Origin: Prevotella sp. P5-92
GTDB lineage: Bacteria > Bacteroidota > Bacteroidia > Bacteroidales > Bacteroidaceae
Reading direction: 5' to 3'
NCBI RefSeq assembly: GCF_002251245.1
Contig: NZ_NPJG01000068.1
Span: 62,001 to 126,000, forward strand
DNA: 64,000 nucleotides
How positions within the stretch are numbered: position 1 is the first letter of the stretch; every line of letters begins with the position of its first letter. Shown here one piece after another: positions 44,718 to 54,360 of the stretch. Below the pieces are notes generated by a model. It ran no database searches, had not been told where the DNA came from, and was given only the letters and a program-made list of their open reading frames with translations. A program made the position numbers and the translations under genes.

Positions 44718-44755
44718 GGAAAACTTTCGGCTCGAAAATTTAAGAAAAGTTTTCC
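44718..44755. promoter_or_regulatory. Dyad upstream of the nrdJ promoter
   Basis: GGAAAACTTT (44718-44727) and AAAGTTTTCC (44746-44755) are perfect inverted repeats with an 18-bp loop. They lie 32 bp upstream of the -7 box. It could be an operator; it does not look like an NrdR box. Confidence 0.45.
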
Positions 44756-44787
44756 AAAAAATATTTTTTTATTCCAGAAATATTCCG

Positions 44788-44795
44788 TAACTTTG
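44788..44795 (+). promoter_or_regulatory. -7 box of nrdJ
   Basis: TAACTTTG, 23 bp before the nrdJ start codon. The short leader leaves no room for a cobalamin riboswitch between promoter and gene. Confidence 0.65.
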
Positions 44796-44818
44796 CCGCC
44801 GTAATTAACAATTTAACA

Positions 44819-47377
44819 ATGGAACCCCAAAAAACCTACACACATGATGAAGCCATCGCGGCTTCCCTTAAATATTTCAATGGCGATGAGTTGGCTGCAA
44901 GAGTATGGGTCAACAAGTATGCCATGAAAGATAGCTTCGGCAACATCTATGAGGTATCGCCCGAAGATATGCACTGGCGTATAGCCAATGAGATAGCAAG
45001 GATAGAAAACAAGTATGAGAATCCGATGTCAGCCCAGCAAATATTCGAGCTGCTGGATCACTTCCGATATATCATACCTGCAGGTAGTCCTATGACGGGT
45101 ATTGGCAATAATCACCAGATTGCCTCGCTGAGCAACTGCTTTGTCATCGGTCTTGAAGGCGACGCCGACTCTTACGGCGCCATCATGCGTATCGACGAAG
45201 AGCAGGTGCAGCTGATGAAACGACGCGGCGGTGTAGGTCATGATCTTTCTCATGTCCGACCAAAGGGCTCGCCTGTAAACAACTCGGCACTTACATCTAC
45301 TGGTTTGGTGCCTTTTATGGAGCGTTACAGCAACTCCACACGCGAGGTGGCACAAGACGGTCGCCGTGGAGCCCTTATGCTTTCAGTCAGCATAAAGCAT
45401 CCCGACTCAGAGGCTTTCATCGATGCAAAGATGACAGAAGGAAAGGTTACAGGCGCGAATGTGTCAGTTAAGATCGACGATGAGTTCATGAGGGCTGCCG
45501 TGGAAAACAAACCATATCACCAGACTTTCCCCATCAATAGCGACAACCCTGAATGGGACAAGGAGATATCGGCAAAGGAACTGTGGGACAAAATAGTACA
45601 CAACGCATGGAAAAGTGCCGAGCCAGGAGTGCTCTTCTGGGATACTATACTGCGCGAGAGCATACCAGACTGCTATGCCGACTTAGGATTCCGCACCGTT
45701 TCCACTAACCCGTGTGGAGAGATACCACTGTGTCCTTATGACTCTTGCCGTCTGTTGTCGATAAACCTCTATTCATACGTCAAGAATCCTTTCACACCCG
45801 AGGCCACGTTCGACTTCGACCTCTTCCGTCAGCATGTAGCTGCCGCTCAACGAATAATGGATGATATCGTTGACCTGGAATTGGAGAAGATAGACATGAT
45901 AATGGAGAAGATTAATAGCGACCCGCAGACCATTGAGGTGAAGGGCGCCGAGATGCATCTTTGGGAGAAAATAAAGAGGAAGAGCGGTATGGGACGCCGT
46001 ACGGGAGTGGGAATAACCGCTGAGGGCGACATGCTCGCTGCCATGGGCTTGCGCTATGGCACTCAAGAGGCTACCGACTTCTCAGTGTTGGTTCATAAGA
46101 CCCTCGCTCTCAATGCATATCGCTCGTCGGTCAATATGGCTAAGGAACGTGGAAAGTTTGAGATTTTCGACGCTGAGAGAGAAAAGAACAATCCATTTAT
46201 CAACAGAATAAAAGAAGCTGATTCAGAACTTTATGCCGACATGGTGAAGTATGGACGTAGAAATATCGCCTGCCTTACCATAGCTCCTACTGGCACCACA
46301 TCGCTTATGACACAGACCACAAGCGGTATAGAGCCTGTATTTATGCCAGTGTATAAGCGTCGCCGCAAGGTCAATCCAAACGACGAGGCAGTGCATGTGG
46401 ATTATGTCGATGAGGTGGGTGACTCGTTTGAGGAATATATCGTATATCACAACAAGTTCCTGGTATGGATGGAGGCTAACGGCATCGACGCTACCAGGCG
46501 ATATACGCAGGAGGAGATTGACAACCTGGTAGAGAAGTCACCTTATTATAAAGCCACAGCCAACGATGTTGACTGGCTGATGAAGGTGAAGATGCAGGGA
46601 GCTATACAAAAGTGGGTCGATCACTCTATCAGCGTCACCGTCAACCTGCCTAACGATGTAGATGAGTCGCTCGTCAACCGCCTCTATGTCGAGGCATGGA
46701 AATCGGGATGTAAGGGATGCACCATTTACCGCGACGGAAGCAGGAGCGGAGTCATGATTGCCGTGTCAAAGAAAGACAAGGAGAAGGAAGAGAAGAAGCA
46801 AGAGCTGCCTCCATGCAAACAGCCCACGGTGACGGAAGTTCGTCCGCAAGTGCTTGACTGTGACGTGGTAAGATTCCAAAACAATAAGGAAAAGTGGGTG
46901 GCGTTCGTCGGTTTGCTTAACGGATATCCTTATGAGATTTTCACTGGTCTTCAGGATGATGAAGAGGGAATAGCACTCCCTAAGTCGGTGACCAAGGGAA
47001 AGATCATCAAGCAGAGCGATGAGACAGGCAAGAAACGCTACGACTTTCAGTTCGAAAACAAGCGAGGATACAAGACCACCGTTGAGGGCCTTTCTGAGAA
47101 ATTCAACCCTGAATATTGGAACTACGCCAAACTCATCAGCGGAGTGCTGCGCTATAGGATGCCAATAGACCACGTCATCAAACTCGTCTCGTCGCTGCAA
47201 CTGAAGAGTGAAAGCATTAACACATGGAAAAACGGTGTTGAGCGAGCTCTGAAGAAGTATATCACAGACGGAACAGAGGCCAAGGGACAGAAATGTCCGC
47301 AATGTGGTCAGGAAACTCTTGTATATCAGGAGGGATGTCTTATCTGTAAGAACTGTGGCGCAAGCCGTTGTGGATAA
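44819..47377 (+). CDS. nrdJ: Adenosylcobalamin-dependent (class II) ribonucleotide reductase
   Basis: Class II reductases make deoxyribonucleotides with adenosylcobalamin and need no oxygen. The 852-residue protein has ASLSNCFVIG, MKRRGGVGHDLSHVRPKGS, the finger-loop motif STNPCGEIPLCPYDSCRL with the thiyl cysteine, and NIACLTIAPTGTTSLMTQTTSG. The C-terminus has a lysine/glutamate-rich linker (KKDKEKEEKKQ), a ~170-residue extension, and a zinc-ribbon-like tail CPQCG..CLICKNCGASRC that may carry redox cysteines. The folB start follows by 12 bp. Confidence 0.95.
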   Translation: MEPQKTYTHDEAIAASLKYFNGDELAARVWVNKYAMKDSFGNIYEVSPEDMHWRIANEIARIENKYENPMSAQQIFELLDHFRYIIPAGSPMTGIGNNHQIASLSNCFVIGLEGDADSYGAIMRIDEEQVQLMKRRGGVGHDLSHVRPKGSPVNNSALTSTGLVPFMERYSNSTREVAQDGRRGALMLSVSIKHPDSEAFIDAKMTEGKVTGANVSVKIDDEFMRAAVENKPYHQTFPINSDNPEWDKEISAKELWDKIVHNAWKSAEPGVLFWDTILRESIPDCYADLGFRTVSTNPCGEIPLCPYDSCRLLSINLYSYVKNPFTPEATFDFDLFRQHVAAAQRIMDDIVDLELEKIDMIMEKINSDPQTIEVKGAEMHLWEKIKRKSGMGRRTGVGITAEGDMLAAMGLRYGTQEATDFSVLVHKTLALNAYRSSVNMAKERGKFEIFDAEREKNNPFINRIKEADSELYADMVKYGRRNIACLTIAPTGTTSLMTQTTSGIEPVFMPVYKRRRKVNPNDEAVHVDYVDEVGDSFEEYIVYHNKFLVWMEANGIDATRRYTQEEIDNLVEKSPYYKATANDVDWLMKVKMQGAIQKWVDHSISVTVNLPNDVDESLVNRLYVEAWKSGCKGCTIYRDGSRSGVMIAVSKKDKEKEEKKQELPPCKQPTVTEVRPQVLDCDVVRFQNNKEKWVAFVGLLNGYPYEIFTGLQDDEEGIALPKSVTKGKIIKQSDETGKKRYDFQFENKRGYKTTVEGLSEKFNPEYWNYAKLISGVLRYRMPIDHVIKLVSSLQLKSESINTWKNGVERALKKYITDGTEAKGQKCPQCGQETLVYQEGCLICKNCGASRCG

Positions 47378-47388
47378 TAGCAGATAGA

Positions 47389-47772
47389 ATGAATCAATTC
47401 ATATTTATGAAAAATGTCCGTTTCCACGCCTGCCATGGGGTCATGCCCCAAGAGCAGGCGATAGGAGCGGATTTTCTCATTTCGGTGAGGATAGGCTATG
47501 ATTTCAGCAAGGCTATCAACACCGACGACGTCAGCGACACCATCTCGTATGCTGATGTATATGAGCTGATAAAGCAAGAGATGCAAGTGCCGTCGAAACT
47601 GCTTGAACATGTGGCTGGACGTATCGTCAATGCCATAAAAAAAGCTTTCCCTGACATCAGTTCTGTAGAACTTTCCCTGACCAAGGAAAACCCTCCGATG
47701 GGGGCTGACAGCGATGGGGCAGGGGTGGAAATACACTGGAGTTCCTTAAATAATGATAAAACTCAGCTGTAA
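47389..47772 (+). CDS. folB: Dihydroneopterin aldolase
   Basis: FolB converts dihydroneopterin to hydroxymethyl-dihydropterin, one step before FolK in folate synthesis. The ATG at 47389 gives 127 residues starting MNQFIFMKNVRFHACHGV; an earlier ATG would overlap the nrdJ end. Motifs are FHACHGVMPQEQAIGADF (catalytic Glu), DTISYADVYELI (Tyr) and LLEHVAGRI, followed by SLTKENPPMGA (Lys). Probably cotranscribed with nrdJ. Confidence 0.93.
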   Translation: MNQFIFMKNVRFHACHGVMPQEQAIGADFLISVRIGYDFSKAINTDDVSDTISYADVYELIKQEMQVPSKLLEHVAGRIVNAIKKAFPDISSVELSLTKENPPMGADSDGAGVEIHWSSLNNDKTQL

Positions 47773-47798
47773 TGTTTAGTTTTACGAATAATAATTGC

Positions 47799-47806
47799 TA
47801 TATTTG
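47799..47806 (+). promoter_or_regulatory. -7 box of the amidase-MCE unit
   Basis: TATATTTG, 19 bp before the amidase start codon. The best -33 candidate is the imperfect TTTAG near 47775, with 21 bp spacing. Confidence 0.55.
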
Positions 47807-47824
47807 CACGAAATTTGAAAGTAT

Positions 47825-49048
47825 ATGGGAAAAAAGATTGTCTTAGCAGTATTGTTTTTGATAACACAAGGATTGGTCGTAGCTGCACAAAACAAGAAGT
47901 TCACACTCGTCATTGATGCAGGTCATGGAGGCCATGATGCAGGTGCGCTCGGCGCATCGTCGAAGGAGAAGAACATCAATCTCAACGTAGCACTTGCCTT
48001 CGGAAACTATGTGGAGCGAAACTGCCCGGATGTCAAGGTGGTATATACGAGGAAAACCGATGTCTTCGTCACTCTTCATGAGAGGGCAAACATCGCCAAT
48101 CGACATAAGGCCGACCTCTTCGTGTCTATTCATACCAATGCGCTGCCCGCGGGCAAACAAGCGAGAGGCTTGGAGACCTACACGCTCGGAATGAACAGGG
48201 CAAACGAAAATTTCGACGTGGCAAAGCGTGAAAACGCCGTTATCCTTTATGAGAAAGACTACGAGCAGCACTATGAGGGCTTTGATCCCAACTCATCGGA
48301 GAGCTACATCATGTTCGAGTTTATGCAAGACAAGAATATGGCGCAAAGCGTTGACCTCGCGAAGATGGTTCAGAAAAGAGCCTGCTCGTCTGCCAACAGA
48401 CAGAATAAAGGAGTGAAACAAGCCGGCTTCTTGGTACTTCGCGAGACATCGATGCCGAGCTGTCTTATAGAGCTTGGCTTCATCACCACTCCGCAAGAAG
48501 AACAACAACTGAATACCAGGGAATGTATCGACGCCTTGGGATATGGCATCTTCCAGGCATTTGTAGATTATCGGAACAAGTACGACAAGACCATCATCGT
48601 GCCTTTCGAGGCACCTGAAAGACAAGTGATGGAAAACCAGGCGCAAGAAAGGGTGCAGAAAGAGAGTGAAGGCGGTAAAACACAGACTGCAGAGCAGGAA
48701 AAAGACAATGTCCCACGGTCAGAATCAAAGATGGTGAACGAAGTGCCAGAACAGAAACCTGCTACAGACAGCGAGGCGCCTATATTCAAGATACAAGTAC
48801 TCACCTCGACTACGCTGATTAGGCAAGGCGACAAGCGCCTCAAGGGCCTGGACGGTGTCGATTATTACAAGGACGGGGGAATATACAAATACACCATTGG
48901 CGCGTCAGCAAACTATAATGAGATATATCGACTCCGCAAGACCATGGTGGGAAAATTCCCGCAGGCTTTCATCATAGCATTCAAAGGCGGGCAGCGGACA
49001 GATGTAGTTGAGGCGATAAAAGAATTCAAGAGAAACAAGAACAGATAA
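47825..49048 (+). CDS. N-acetylmuramoyl-L-alanine amidase with C-terminal SPOR-like domain
   Basis: 407 residues with a signal peptide ending VVAAQ. The amidase_3 domain (~25-245) has the zinc ligands in VIDAGHGGHDAGA (His), SSKEKNINL (Glu) and FVSIHTNA (His), plus the catalytic Glu in SCLIELGF. A charged linker (~265-315; QERVQKESEGGKTQTAEQEKD region) leads to a C-terminal domain ~318-400 (FKIQVLTSTTLI..YKYTIGASANYNEIYRLRKTM) that resembles SPOR peptidoglycan-binding domains. It cleaves the stem peptide from muramic acid in the periplasm, probably at division. The MCE gene follows after 12 bp. Confidence 0.94.
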   Translation: MGKKIVLAVLFLITQGLVVAAQNKKFTLVIDAGHGGHDAGALGASSKEKNINLNVALAFGNYVERNCPDVKVVYTRKTDVFVTLHERANIANRHKADLFVSIHTNALPAGKQARGLETYTLGMNRANENFDVAKRENAVILYEKDYEQHYEGFDPNSSESYIMFEFMQDKNMAQSVDLAKMVQKRACSSANRQNKGVKQAGFLVLRETSMPSCLIELGFITTPQEEQQLNTRECIDALGYGIFQAFVDYRNKYDKTIIVPFEAPERQVMENQAQERVQKESEGGKTQTAEQEKDNVPRSESKMVNEVPEQKPATDSEAPIFKIQVLTSTTLIRQGDKRLKGLDGVDYYKDGGIYKYTIGASANYNEIYRLRKTMVGKFPQAFIIAFKGGQRTDVVEAIKEFKRNKNR

Positions 49049-49060
49049 AATAATATATTT

Positions 49061-49966
49061 ATGAAACGCATTTCCAAAGAGATTCAGATAGCCTTAGTCG
49101 CTATCATCGGTATTGTGGTGCTCTATGCAGGACTGCAATTCCTCAAAGGACTTAGCCTGTACTCAAACGACGACACATACTACGTGTCGTTTAAGAATAT
49201 CAGTGGATTGTCGCCTTCTTGTGCTGTCTATGCCAATGGCTTCAAAATAGGAGTGGTACAGGACATACAGTTTGGTTATGGAGCAAGTGACAAGGACATC
49301 ATCGCCGTGCTTGGAGTGGATAAGAAAATGCAGATACCGGCAGGCTCCACGGCAGAGATAGAGAGCGACATGCTCGGAAACGTAAAGCTGAACATCGTCC
49401 TCGCGCCTTATTCAGGCAACCGTATAGCACCGGGTGACACAATAAGCGGAAAACAAGAAGCCGGACTAATGGGACAGGTGGGCGCAATGCTGCCTGCGGT
49501 AGAAAAGATACTGCCAAAACTTGACTCCATATTGGCAAACCTTAACGCAGTGACAAGCGACCCGGCACTTGCCAACACGCTTCACAACGTGGATCGTATA
49601 ACCAACGATCTCACCGTGACCACACGACAGCTCAATACGCTTATGACAGATGTCAACAAGAAGGTGCCATCAATACTGACAAAGGCAGACGCCACCCTTG
49701 GCAATACCGAGAAGCTCACCTCCAATCTCAGCAATGTCGATGTAGCTGAGACAATGGCAAAGGTAAACGCTACACTTGACAATGTGCATCAGATGACAGA
49801 GTCGCTCAACGACAAGGAAGGCACAATAGGACTGTTGATGCGTGATCCAAGTCTCTATTGGAACCTCTCCAATACCATGCGCAGCGCCGACTCACTGCTC
49901 ATCGACCTGAAGGCACATCCTAAGCGTTATGTTCACTTCTCCATCTTCGGAAAGAAGGATAAATAA
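49061..49966 (+). CDS. MCE (MlaD-like) lipid transport protein
   Basis: 301 residues with an N-terminal membrane helix (~8-26) and one MCE domain (~38-115; YYVSFKNISGLSPSCAVYANGFKIGVV, GSTAEIESDMLGNVKL). A long helical region with many Asn/Thr and Leu heptads follows. MCE proteins bind phospholipids in the periplasm and feed ABC transporters that maintain outer-membrane asymmetry. The MlaE/MlaF partners are not in this window. The link with an amidase gene recurs in Bacteroidota. Confidence 0.92.
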   Translation: MKRISKEIQIALVAIIGIVVLYAGLQFLKGLSLYSNDDTYYVSFKNISGLSPSCAVYANGFKIGVVQDIQFGYGASDKDIIAVLGVDKKMQIPAGSTAEIESDMLGNVKLNIVLAPYSGNRIAPGDTISGKQEAGLMGQVGAMLPAVEKILPKLDSILANLNAVTSDPALANTLHNVDRITNDLTVTTRQLNTLMTDVNKKVPSILTKADATLGNTEKLTSNLSNVDVAETMAKVNATLDNVHQMTESLNDKEGTIGLLMRDPSLYWNLSNTMRSADSLLIDLKAHPKRYVHFSIFGKKDK

Positions 49967-50081
49967 GAAAAATACAGGCTTGCGCTTTATTTGAAAATTA
50001 TCTAAATATAAGGCATGCCTCTTTTTATGGACTCCGATAAAGCGGAAAACCGCTGATAGAACAATAGTTCCGTCGAAAAAA

Positions 50082-50121
50082 CCATTTCTCTGACACGTTT
50101 TTCGGAGAAATGGCTTTTTTT
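50082..50121 (+). terminator. Intrinsic terminator of the amidase-MCE unit
   Basis: CCATTTCTC (50082-50090) pairs with GAGAAATGG (50105-50113), then C and seven T. The gap 49967-50353 otherwise holds only the dnaA control region. Confidence 0.85.
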
Positions 50122-50209
50122 CGTCTAATAGGCTAATAATCAAAACGTTTGATATTTGCAATAGCCTCAATAACTAAAAAAACAAAAAAACAACGTATCG
50201 TCCAAATTA

Positions 50210-50314
50210 TTAGGGACTTACGGAAAAACGTTTCCGGAGGTATAAAATGAGCAGATTTGGAGAATTGAAAAAAAAGTGCGAAATTTGCACCCGGAAACGA
50301 AAAAGTCTCCCTAA
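50210..50314. promoter_or_regulatory. Nested dyad flanking the dnaA promoter
   Basis: CGTTTCCGG (50229-50237) and CCGGAAACG (50291-50299) are perfect inverted repeats. Outside them TTAGGGACT (50210-50218) and AGTCTCCCTAA (50304-50314) are imperfect ones. The putative -33 and -7 boxes lie in the loop. A smaller dyad CGGAAA-N4-TTTCCG starts at 50221. Probably control sites of dnaA. Confidence 0.55.
50256..50287 (+). promoter_or_regulatory. Candidate dnaA promoter
   Basis: TTTG (50256-50259), 20 bp, GAAATTTG (50280-50287), which has one mismatch to TAnnTTTG. It lies 66 bp before the dnaA start codon. Confidence 0.5.
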
Positions 50315-50353
50315 AATAACGAAAAGATACACAATATTAATTATATTACCCGC

Positions 50354-51763
50354 ATGGTCAACAAATATAAGGCTGCGTGGGAACAATGCCTCCAGATAAT
50401 AAGGGGCAACGTTACCAGTCAGCAATTCGAAACATGGTTTTCGCCAATAGCCTTTGAGAGCTTCTCTCCAGAAAAGAGCACGCTGTTGGTCCAGGTTCCA
50501 AGTCCGTTCGTTTACGAATACTTGGAGCAGAATTTTGTTGGCCTCATGGGTAAGGCGCTGGCAAAGTGTTTTGGCACCAACGTCAGGTTGGCTTATCGTA
50601 TCATGACCGACAAGTCAAACAATATCTCGCAGGAGATAGAGTCTGCACCACAGGCTGAGATAGAAATGCCACAACGACAGGTCGGGGTAAACCGCTCGCC
50701 ATCGATGCTCGACGCGGCTAAACCGCAGGATATCAACAGCCAGCTGAATCCGAAACAGACCTTCTCTAATTATATAGAGGGCAACAGCAACAAGCTGCCA
50801 CGCACAGTGGGCTTGTCCATTGCCGAGCATCCGGGAAAGTCAACGTTCAATCCGTTCTACATCTACGGACCATCGGGTTGTGGAAAGACCCATCTCATCA
50901 ATGCCATCGGAGTGAGATGCAAGGAGTTGTATCCTCAGAAAAGAGTGCTTTACGTGTCTGCACGACTGTTTCAAGTACAGTTTACAGATGCTACAAGACG
51001 TAATATGGTCAACGACTTCATCAACTTCTATCTCACCATCGACATGCTCATCGTCGATGATATTCAGGAGTGGGCAACGGCAGGAAAGACCATCGACACG
51101 TTCTTCCATATCTTTAATCATCTTTTCCGCAACGGCAAGCAGATCATTCTGGCAAGCGACCGTCCTCCCGTTGATCTTCAGGGAATGAAGGACCGATTGC
51201 TGACCAGGTTCTCCTGTGGACTTATAGCCGAACTGGAGAAACCCAATGTGGATCTCTGTGTAGATATTCTTAACAACAAGTGTCGTCGCGACGGACTAAA
51301 GATATCACAAGACGTACTCAGATATATAGCCGAAACCGCCAATGGCAGCGTAAGAGACCTTCAGGGTGTGATAAACTCCCTTTTGGCATATTCTGTTGTC
51401 TATGATTGCAACATCGACATGCATCTTGCGGAGCGTGTGATGAGAAGAGCCGTGAAGACCGACAATCATCCGCTCACCATCGACGATATTCTCGAACGAG
51501 TGTGCAATCACTATAACGTCACCACACAACAGGTGCTGAGCAGAAGCCGCAAACGTGACTTTGTGGCAGCACGCCAGATGTCCATGTACTTTGCACAGAA
51601 ATATACCAAGATGCCAGCCTCGCGCATAGGACAGTTGATAGGTGGACGCGACCATTCCACCGTCATCCATAGCTGTACGACTATTGAGCAGCGCTTGAAG
51701 GTGGATAAGGCCTTCGTTGCTGAGGTGGAGTCGATAGAGAATACGTTTAAACTGAAAAAATAA
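50354..51763 (+). CDS. dnaA: Chromosomal replication initiator protein DnaA
   Basis: DnaA opens the replication origin. The 469-residue protein has domain I (~1-85; AWEQCLQIIRGNVTSQQFETWFSP), a variable linker (~90-125), and the AAA+ domain with Walker A GPSGCGKTH and Walker B MLIVDDIQEW. Domain IV carries the DNA-binding signature GGRDHSTVIHSCTTIEQ near the C-terminus. Standard length. No cluster of DnaA boxes (TTATCCACA) was seen on either side, so the origin is not evidently here. It has its own control region upstream and is followed by rsfS with a separate promoter. Confidence 0.97.
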   Translation: MVNKYKAAWEQCLQIIRGNVTSQQFETWFSPIAFESFSPEKSTLLVQVPSPFVYEYLEQNFVGLMGKALAKCFGTNVRLAYRIMTDKSNNISQEIESAPQAEIEMPQRQVGVNRSPSMLDAAKPQDINSQLNPKQTFSNYIEGNSNKLPRTVGLSIAEHPGKSTFNPFYIYGPSGCGKTHLINAIGVRCKELYPQKRVLYVSARLFQVQFTDATRRNMVNDFINFYLTIDMLIVDDIQEWATAGKTIDTFFHIFNHLFRNGKQIILASDRPPVDLQGMKDRLLTRFSCGLIAELEKPNVDLCVDILNNKCRRDGLKISQDVLRYIAETANGSVRDLQGVINSLLAYSVVYDCNIDMHLAERVMRRAVKTDNHPLTIDDILERVCNHYNVTTQQVLSRSRKRDFVAARQMSMYFAQKYTKMPASRIGQLIGGRDHSTVIHSCTTIEQRLKVDKAFVAEVESIENTFKLKK

Positions 51764-51850
51764 CATCACTTTTTTTGAGGAAAAATGTTAATAATGTTTG
51801 GAGGACGTTATTTTCTTATTCCTTAATTCTTAATTCTTAATTAAAAGTAG

Positions 51851-51858
51851 TATCTTTG
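51851..51858 (+). promoter_or_regulatory. -7 box of the rsfS-ftsH-cdsA operon
   Basis: TATCTTTG. As before rpsO, a TTCTTAATTCTTAATT array ends exactly 8 bp upstream and no TTTG -33 box is present. The start codon is 66 bp downstream. Confidence 0.65.
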
Positions 51859-51924
51859 CACCGAAATCATGGGAAGAGGGAACACAAACGTGCTTTCTTT
51901 TCCCCTATAAATGTTTATATATTA

Positions 51925-52284
51925 ATGGAAAAAACAAAGCAATTAGTAGAAAGTATTAAAAAAGGAATACAGGAAAAGAAGGGAAGCAACATCGTCGTTG
52001 CCGACCTGGGTAATATCGAAGGTGCCATCTGCCGCTATTTCGTCATCTGTACAGGACAGTCGCCGACACAGGTCGAGGCCATTGCCGACTCGGTCACCGA
52101 CGTGGTGAGAGTGTTTGCTGGAGAGAAACCTGTTAAAGTGGTGGGCCTGGAGAATGCCCAATGGGTGGCTATGGACTACACCGACGCCATGGTACACATC
52201 TTCTTGCCCGACGTGCGCGAGTATTATGATCTCGAACATCTTTGGGAAGATGCCAAGATGGAGCGTGTGCCAGACGAGGAATAA
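51925..52284 (+). CDS. rsfS: Ribosome silencing factor RsfS
   Basis: RsfS binds L14 on the 50S subunit and blocks subunit joining in starvation. The ATG at 51925 gives 119 residues starting MEKTKQLVESIKKGIQEKKG; a longer frame would begin between promoter and gene with no family match. Motifs: ICRYFVICTGQSPTQVEAIADSV and NAQWVAMDYTDAMVHIFLPDVREYYDLEHLW. First gene of an operon with ftsH and cdsA. Confidence 0.95.
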   Translation: MEKTKQLVESIKKGIQEKKGSNIVVADLGNIEGAICRYFVICTGQSPTQVEAIADSVTDVVRVFAGEKPVKVVGLENAQWVAMDYTDAMVHIFLPDVREYYDLEHLWEDAKMERVPDEE

Positions 52285-52323
52285 TATTATTTGAAGTTAC
52301 AAATTCTTAATTAATAATTGATT

Positions 52324-54351
52324 ATGAGTAATCCCCAACAGGGACCGGAGATGAGAATGCCAAAATTCAATATGAATTGGATATATATTCTCGCTCTTTT
52401 TACAATCGGAGTACTTTATTTTACAAGTGGCAACTCTAATTCGAGTTTGCGCACCGAGGCATCATACGATCAGTTTAAGAGTATGGTCGTCAAAGGCTAT
52501 GCCTCAAAAATCGTGGTCAACAAGGACAAGAATATTCTTCACATGTATGTCAAGCCCGAACATGTGCGCGACGTCTTCCAACAAGGTATCGACAAGACCG
52601 GCAAGGAACCGTCTGTGGAAGTGCAGTTCGGTTCTGTCGATCAGGTGGAGAAGTTTGTTGATGATGCAAAACAGAAGAAACAGTTTGTGGGCGATTACAG
52701 CTACGAGAACTCGCGTGACAACGATTTCTTCGGTATGATTCTTTACAATGTCTTGCCGTTTGTCTTTATCATAGGAATATGGATATTCATTATGAGACGC
52801 ATGGGCGGGGGAGGCATGGGCGGTGCTTCTGGCATCTTTAACGTGGGCAAGAGCCGCGCGAAGATGTACGAGAAGGGAAACCCTACAAATGTCACGTTCA
52901 AAGATGTTGCAGGGCAGGCTGGCGCCAAGCAAGAGGTACAGGAGATTGTCGATTTCCTGAAAAATCCTGGAAAATATACCGAATTAGGAGGAAAAATTCC
53001 TAAGGGAGCACTGCTTGTTGGACCTCCGGGAACGGGTAAGACCCTGCTTGCCAAGGCAGTGGCGGGCGAGGCTGGTGTGCCTTTCTTCTCCATGAGCGGA
53101 AGCGACTTCGTGGAGATGTTTGTCGGCGTCGGAGCCAGTCGTGTGCGCGACCTGTTCCGTCAGGCAAAGGAGAAGTCGCCGTGTATCATCTTCATCGACG
53201 AGATCGATGCCGTGGGACGCGCCCGTTCAAAGAATCCTGCCATGGGCGGAAACGACGAGCGTGAGAATACTCTTAATGCCCTCCTCACAGAGATGGACGG
53301 CTTCGGCACAAACAGTGGCGTTATCATCCTTGCTGCCACTAACCGTGCCGACATGCTCGACTCGGCCCTTATGCGTGCAGGACGTTTCGACCGTCAGATA
53401 CATGTCGATCTGCCCGACCTCAACGAGCGCAAGGCCATATTCCAGGTACATCTTAAACCGGTGAAGACTGACGAGTCTCTCGACATTGATTTCTTGTCGC
53501 GACAGACTCCGGGATTCTCTGGAGCAGATATTGCCAATGTCTGCAATGAAGCCGCCCTTATCGCTGCCCGACACAACAGCAAGACGGTAGGAAAGCAGGA
53601 TTTCCTCGATGCTGTAGATCGTATCATCGGCGGACTTGAGAAGAAGACAAAGATAATGACAGACTCCGAGAAGCTCGCCATCGCCATCCATGAAGCAGGC
53701 CATGCCACTATTTCATGGTTCTGCGAGCATGCCAATCCGCTGGTGAAGGTAAGCATCGTACCTCGAGGTCGTGCCTTGGGTGCAGCATGGTATCTGCCCG
53801 AGGAGCGAGCCATAACTACCAAGGAGGAGATGCTCGACGAGATGTGTGCCACACTTGGCGGCCGTGCAGCTGAGGAAGTCTTCCTGAAGCGAATCTCTAC
53901 AGGTGCCATGAACGACCTTGAGCGTGTCACCAAGAGCGCATACGGAATGATTGCTTTTGCCGGTATGAGCGAGCGCCTTCCTAACATCTGTTATTATAAC
54001 AACAATGAATATTCATTCCAGCGTCCTTATTCTGAGACTACCGCAAAGATAATGGACGACGAGGTGCTGAAGATGATCAACGGACAGTATGAGCGCGCCA
54101 AGCAGATACTCGAAGAGCATAGCGAAGGCCACCGTCAGTTAGCTGACTTGCTTGTGCAGCGTGAAGTCATCTTCGCTGACGACGTGGAACGCATATTCGG
54201 CAAACGCCCATGGACAAGCCGTTCGGAAGAACTTCTTGAAGCCCAGCAGAAAGCCGAGGCTGAGGCTATGGCCGAAAAGCGTGCGAAGGAATTGGAAGCT
54301 CAGGGCACCAGTCTTGAGGAAAAAGTAAGGAACGATAAAAAAGAAGAATAA
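52324..54351 (+). CDS. ftsH: ATP-dependent zinc metalloprotease FtsH
   Basis: Membrane-bound AAA+ protease that degrades misfolded and regulatory membrane proteins. The ATG at 52324 gives 675 residues. A first membrane helix lies at ~15-33, a periplasmic domain at ~35-135, and a second helix at ~138-160. The AAA domain has GPPGTGKT (233-240), Walker [12 protein letters not shown] and the SRH region [16 protein letters not shown]. The protease domain has HEAGH at 456-460. A glutamate/lysine-rich tail follows. It is the second gene of rsfS-ftsH-cdsA, 10 bp before cdsA. Confidence 0.97.
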   Translation: MSNPQQGPEMRMPKFNMNWIYILALFTIGVLYFTSGNSNSSLRTEASYDQFKSMVVKGYASKIVVNKDKNILHMYVKPEHVRDVFQQGIDKTGKEPSVEVQFGSVDQVEKFVDDAKQKKQFVGDYSYENSRDNDFFGMILYNVLPFVFIIGIWIFIMRRMGGGGMGGASGIFNVGKSRAKMYEKGNPTNVTFKDVAGQAGAKQEVQEIVDFLKNPGKYTELGGKIPKGALLVGPPGTGKTLLAKAVAGEAGVPFFSMSGSDFVEMFVGVGASRVRDLFRQAKEKSPCIIFIDEIDAVGRARSKNPAMGGNDERENTLNALLTEMDGFGTNSGVIILAATNRADMLDSALMRAGRFDRQIHVDLPDLNERKAIFQVHLKPVKTDESLDIDFLSRQTPGFSGADIANVCNEAALIAARHNSKTVGKQDFLDAVDRIIGGLEKKTKIMTDSEKLAIAIHEAGHATISWFCEHANPLVKVSIVPRGRALGAAWYLPEERAITTKEEMLDEMCATLGGRAAEEVFLKRISTGAMNDLERVTKSAYGMIAFAGMSERLPNICYYNNNEYSFQRPYSETTAKIMDDEVLKMINGQYERAKQILEEHSEGHRQLADLLVQREVIFADDVERIFGKRPWTSRSEELLEAQQKAEAEAMAEKRAKELEAQGTSLEEKVRNDKKEE

Positions 54352-54360
54352 TATTTTCGT

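Noticed and set aside
44570..44818. Cobalamin riboswitch before nrdJ
   Set aside because: No conserved B12-box-like sequence was seen; the region holds a terminator, a dyad and the promoter.
47370..47378. TGTGGATAA, a perfect DnaA box
   Set aside because: It is single, lies across the nrdJ stop codon, and no further boxes or AT-rich unwinding region are nearby.
48800..49030. C-terminal part of the amidase as a separate gene
   Set aside because: It is in frame with the amidase domain, without a start or stop between, and fits a SPOR-like domain.
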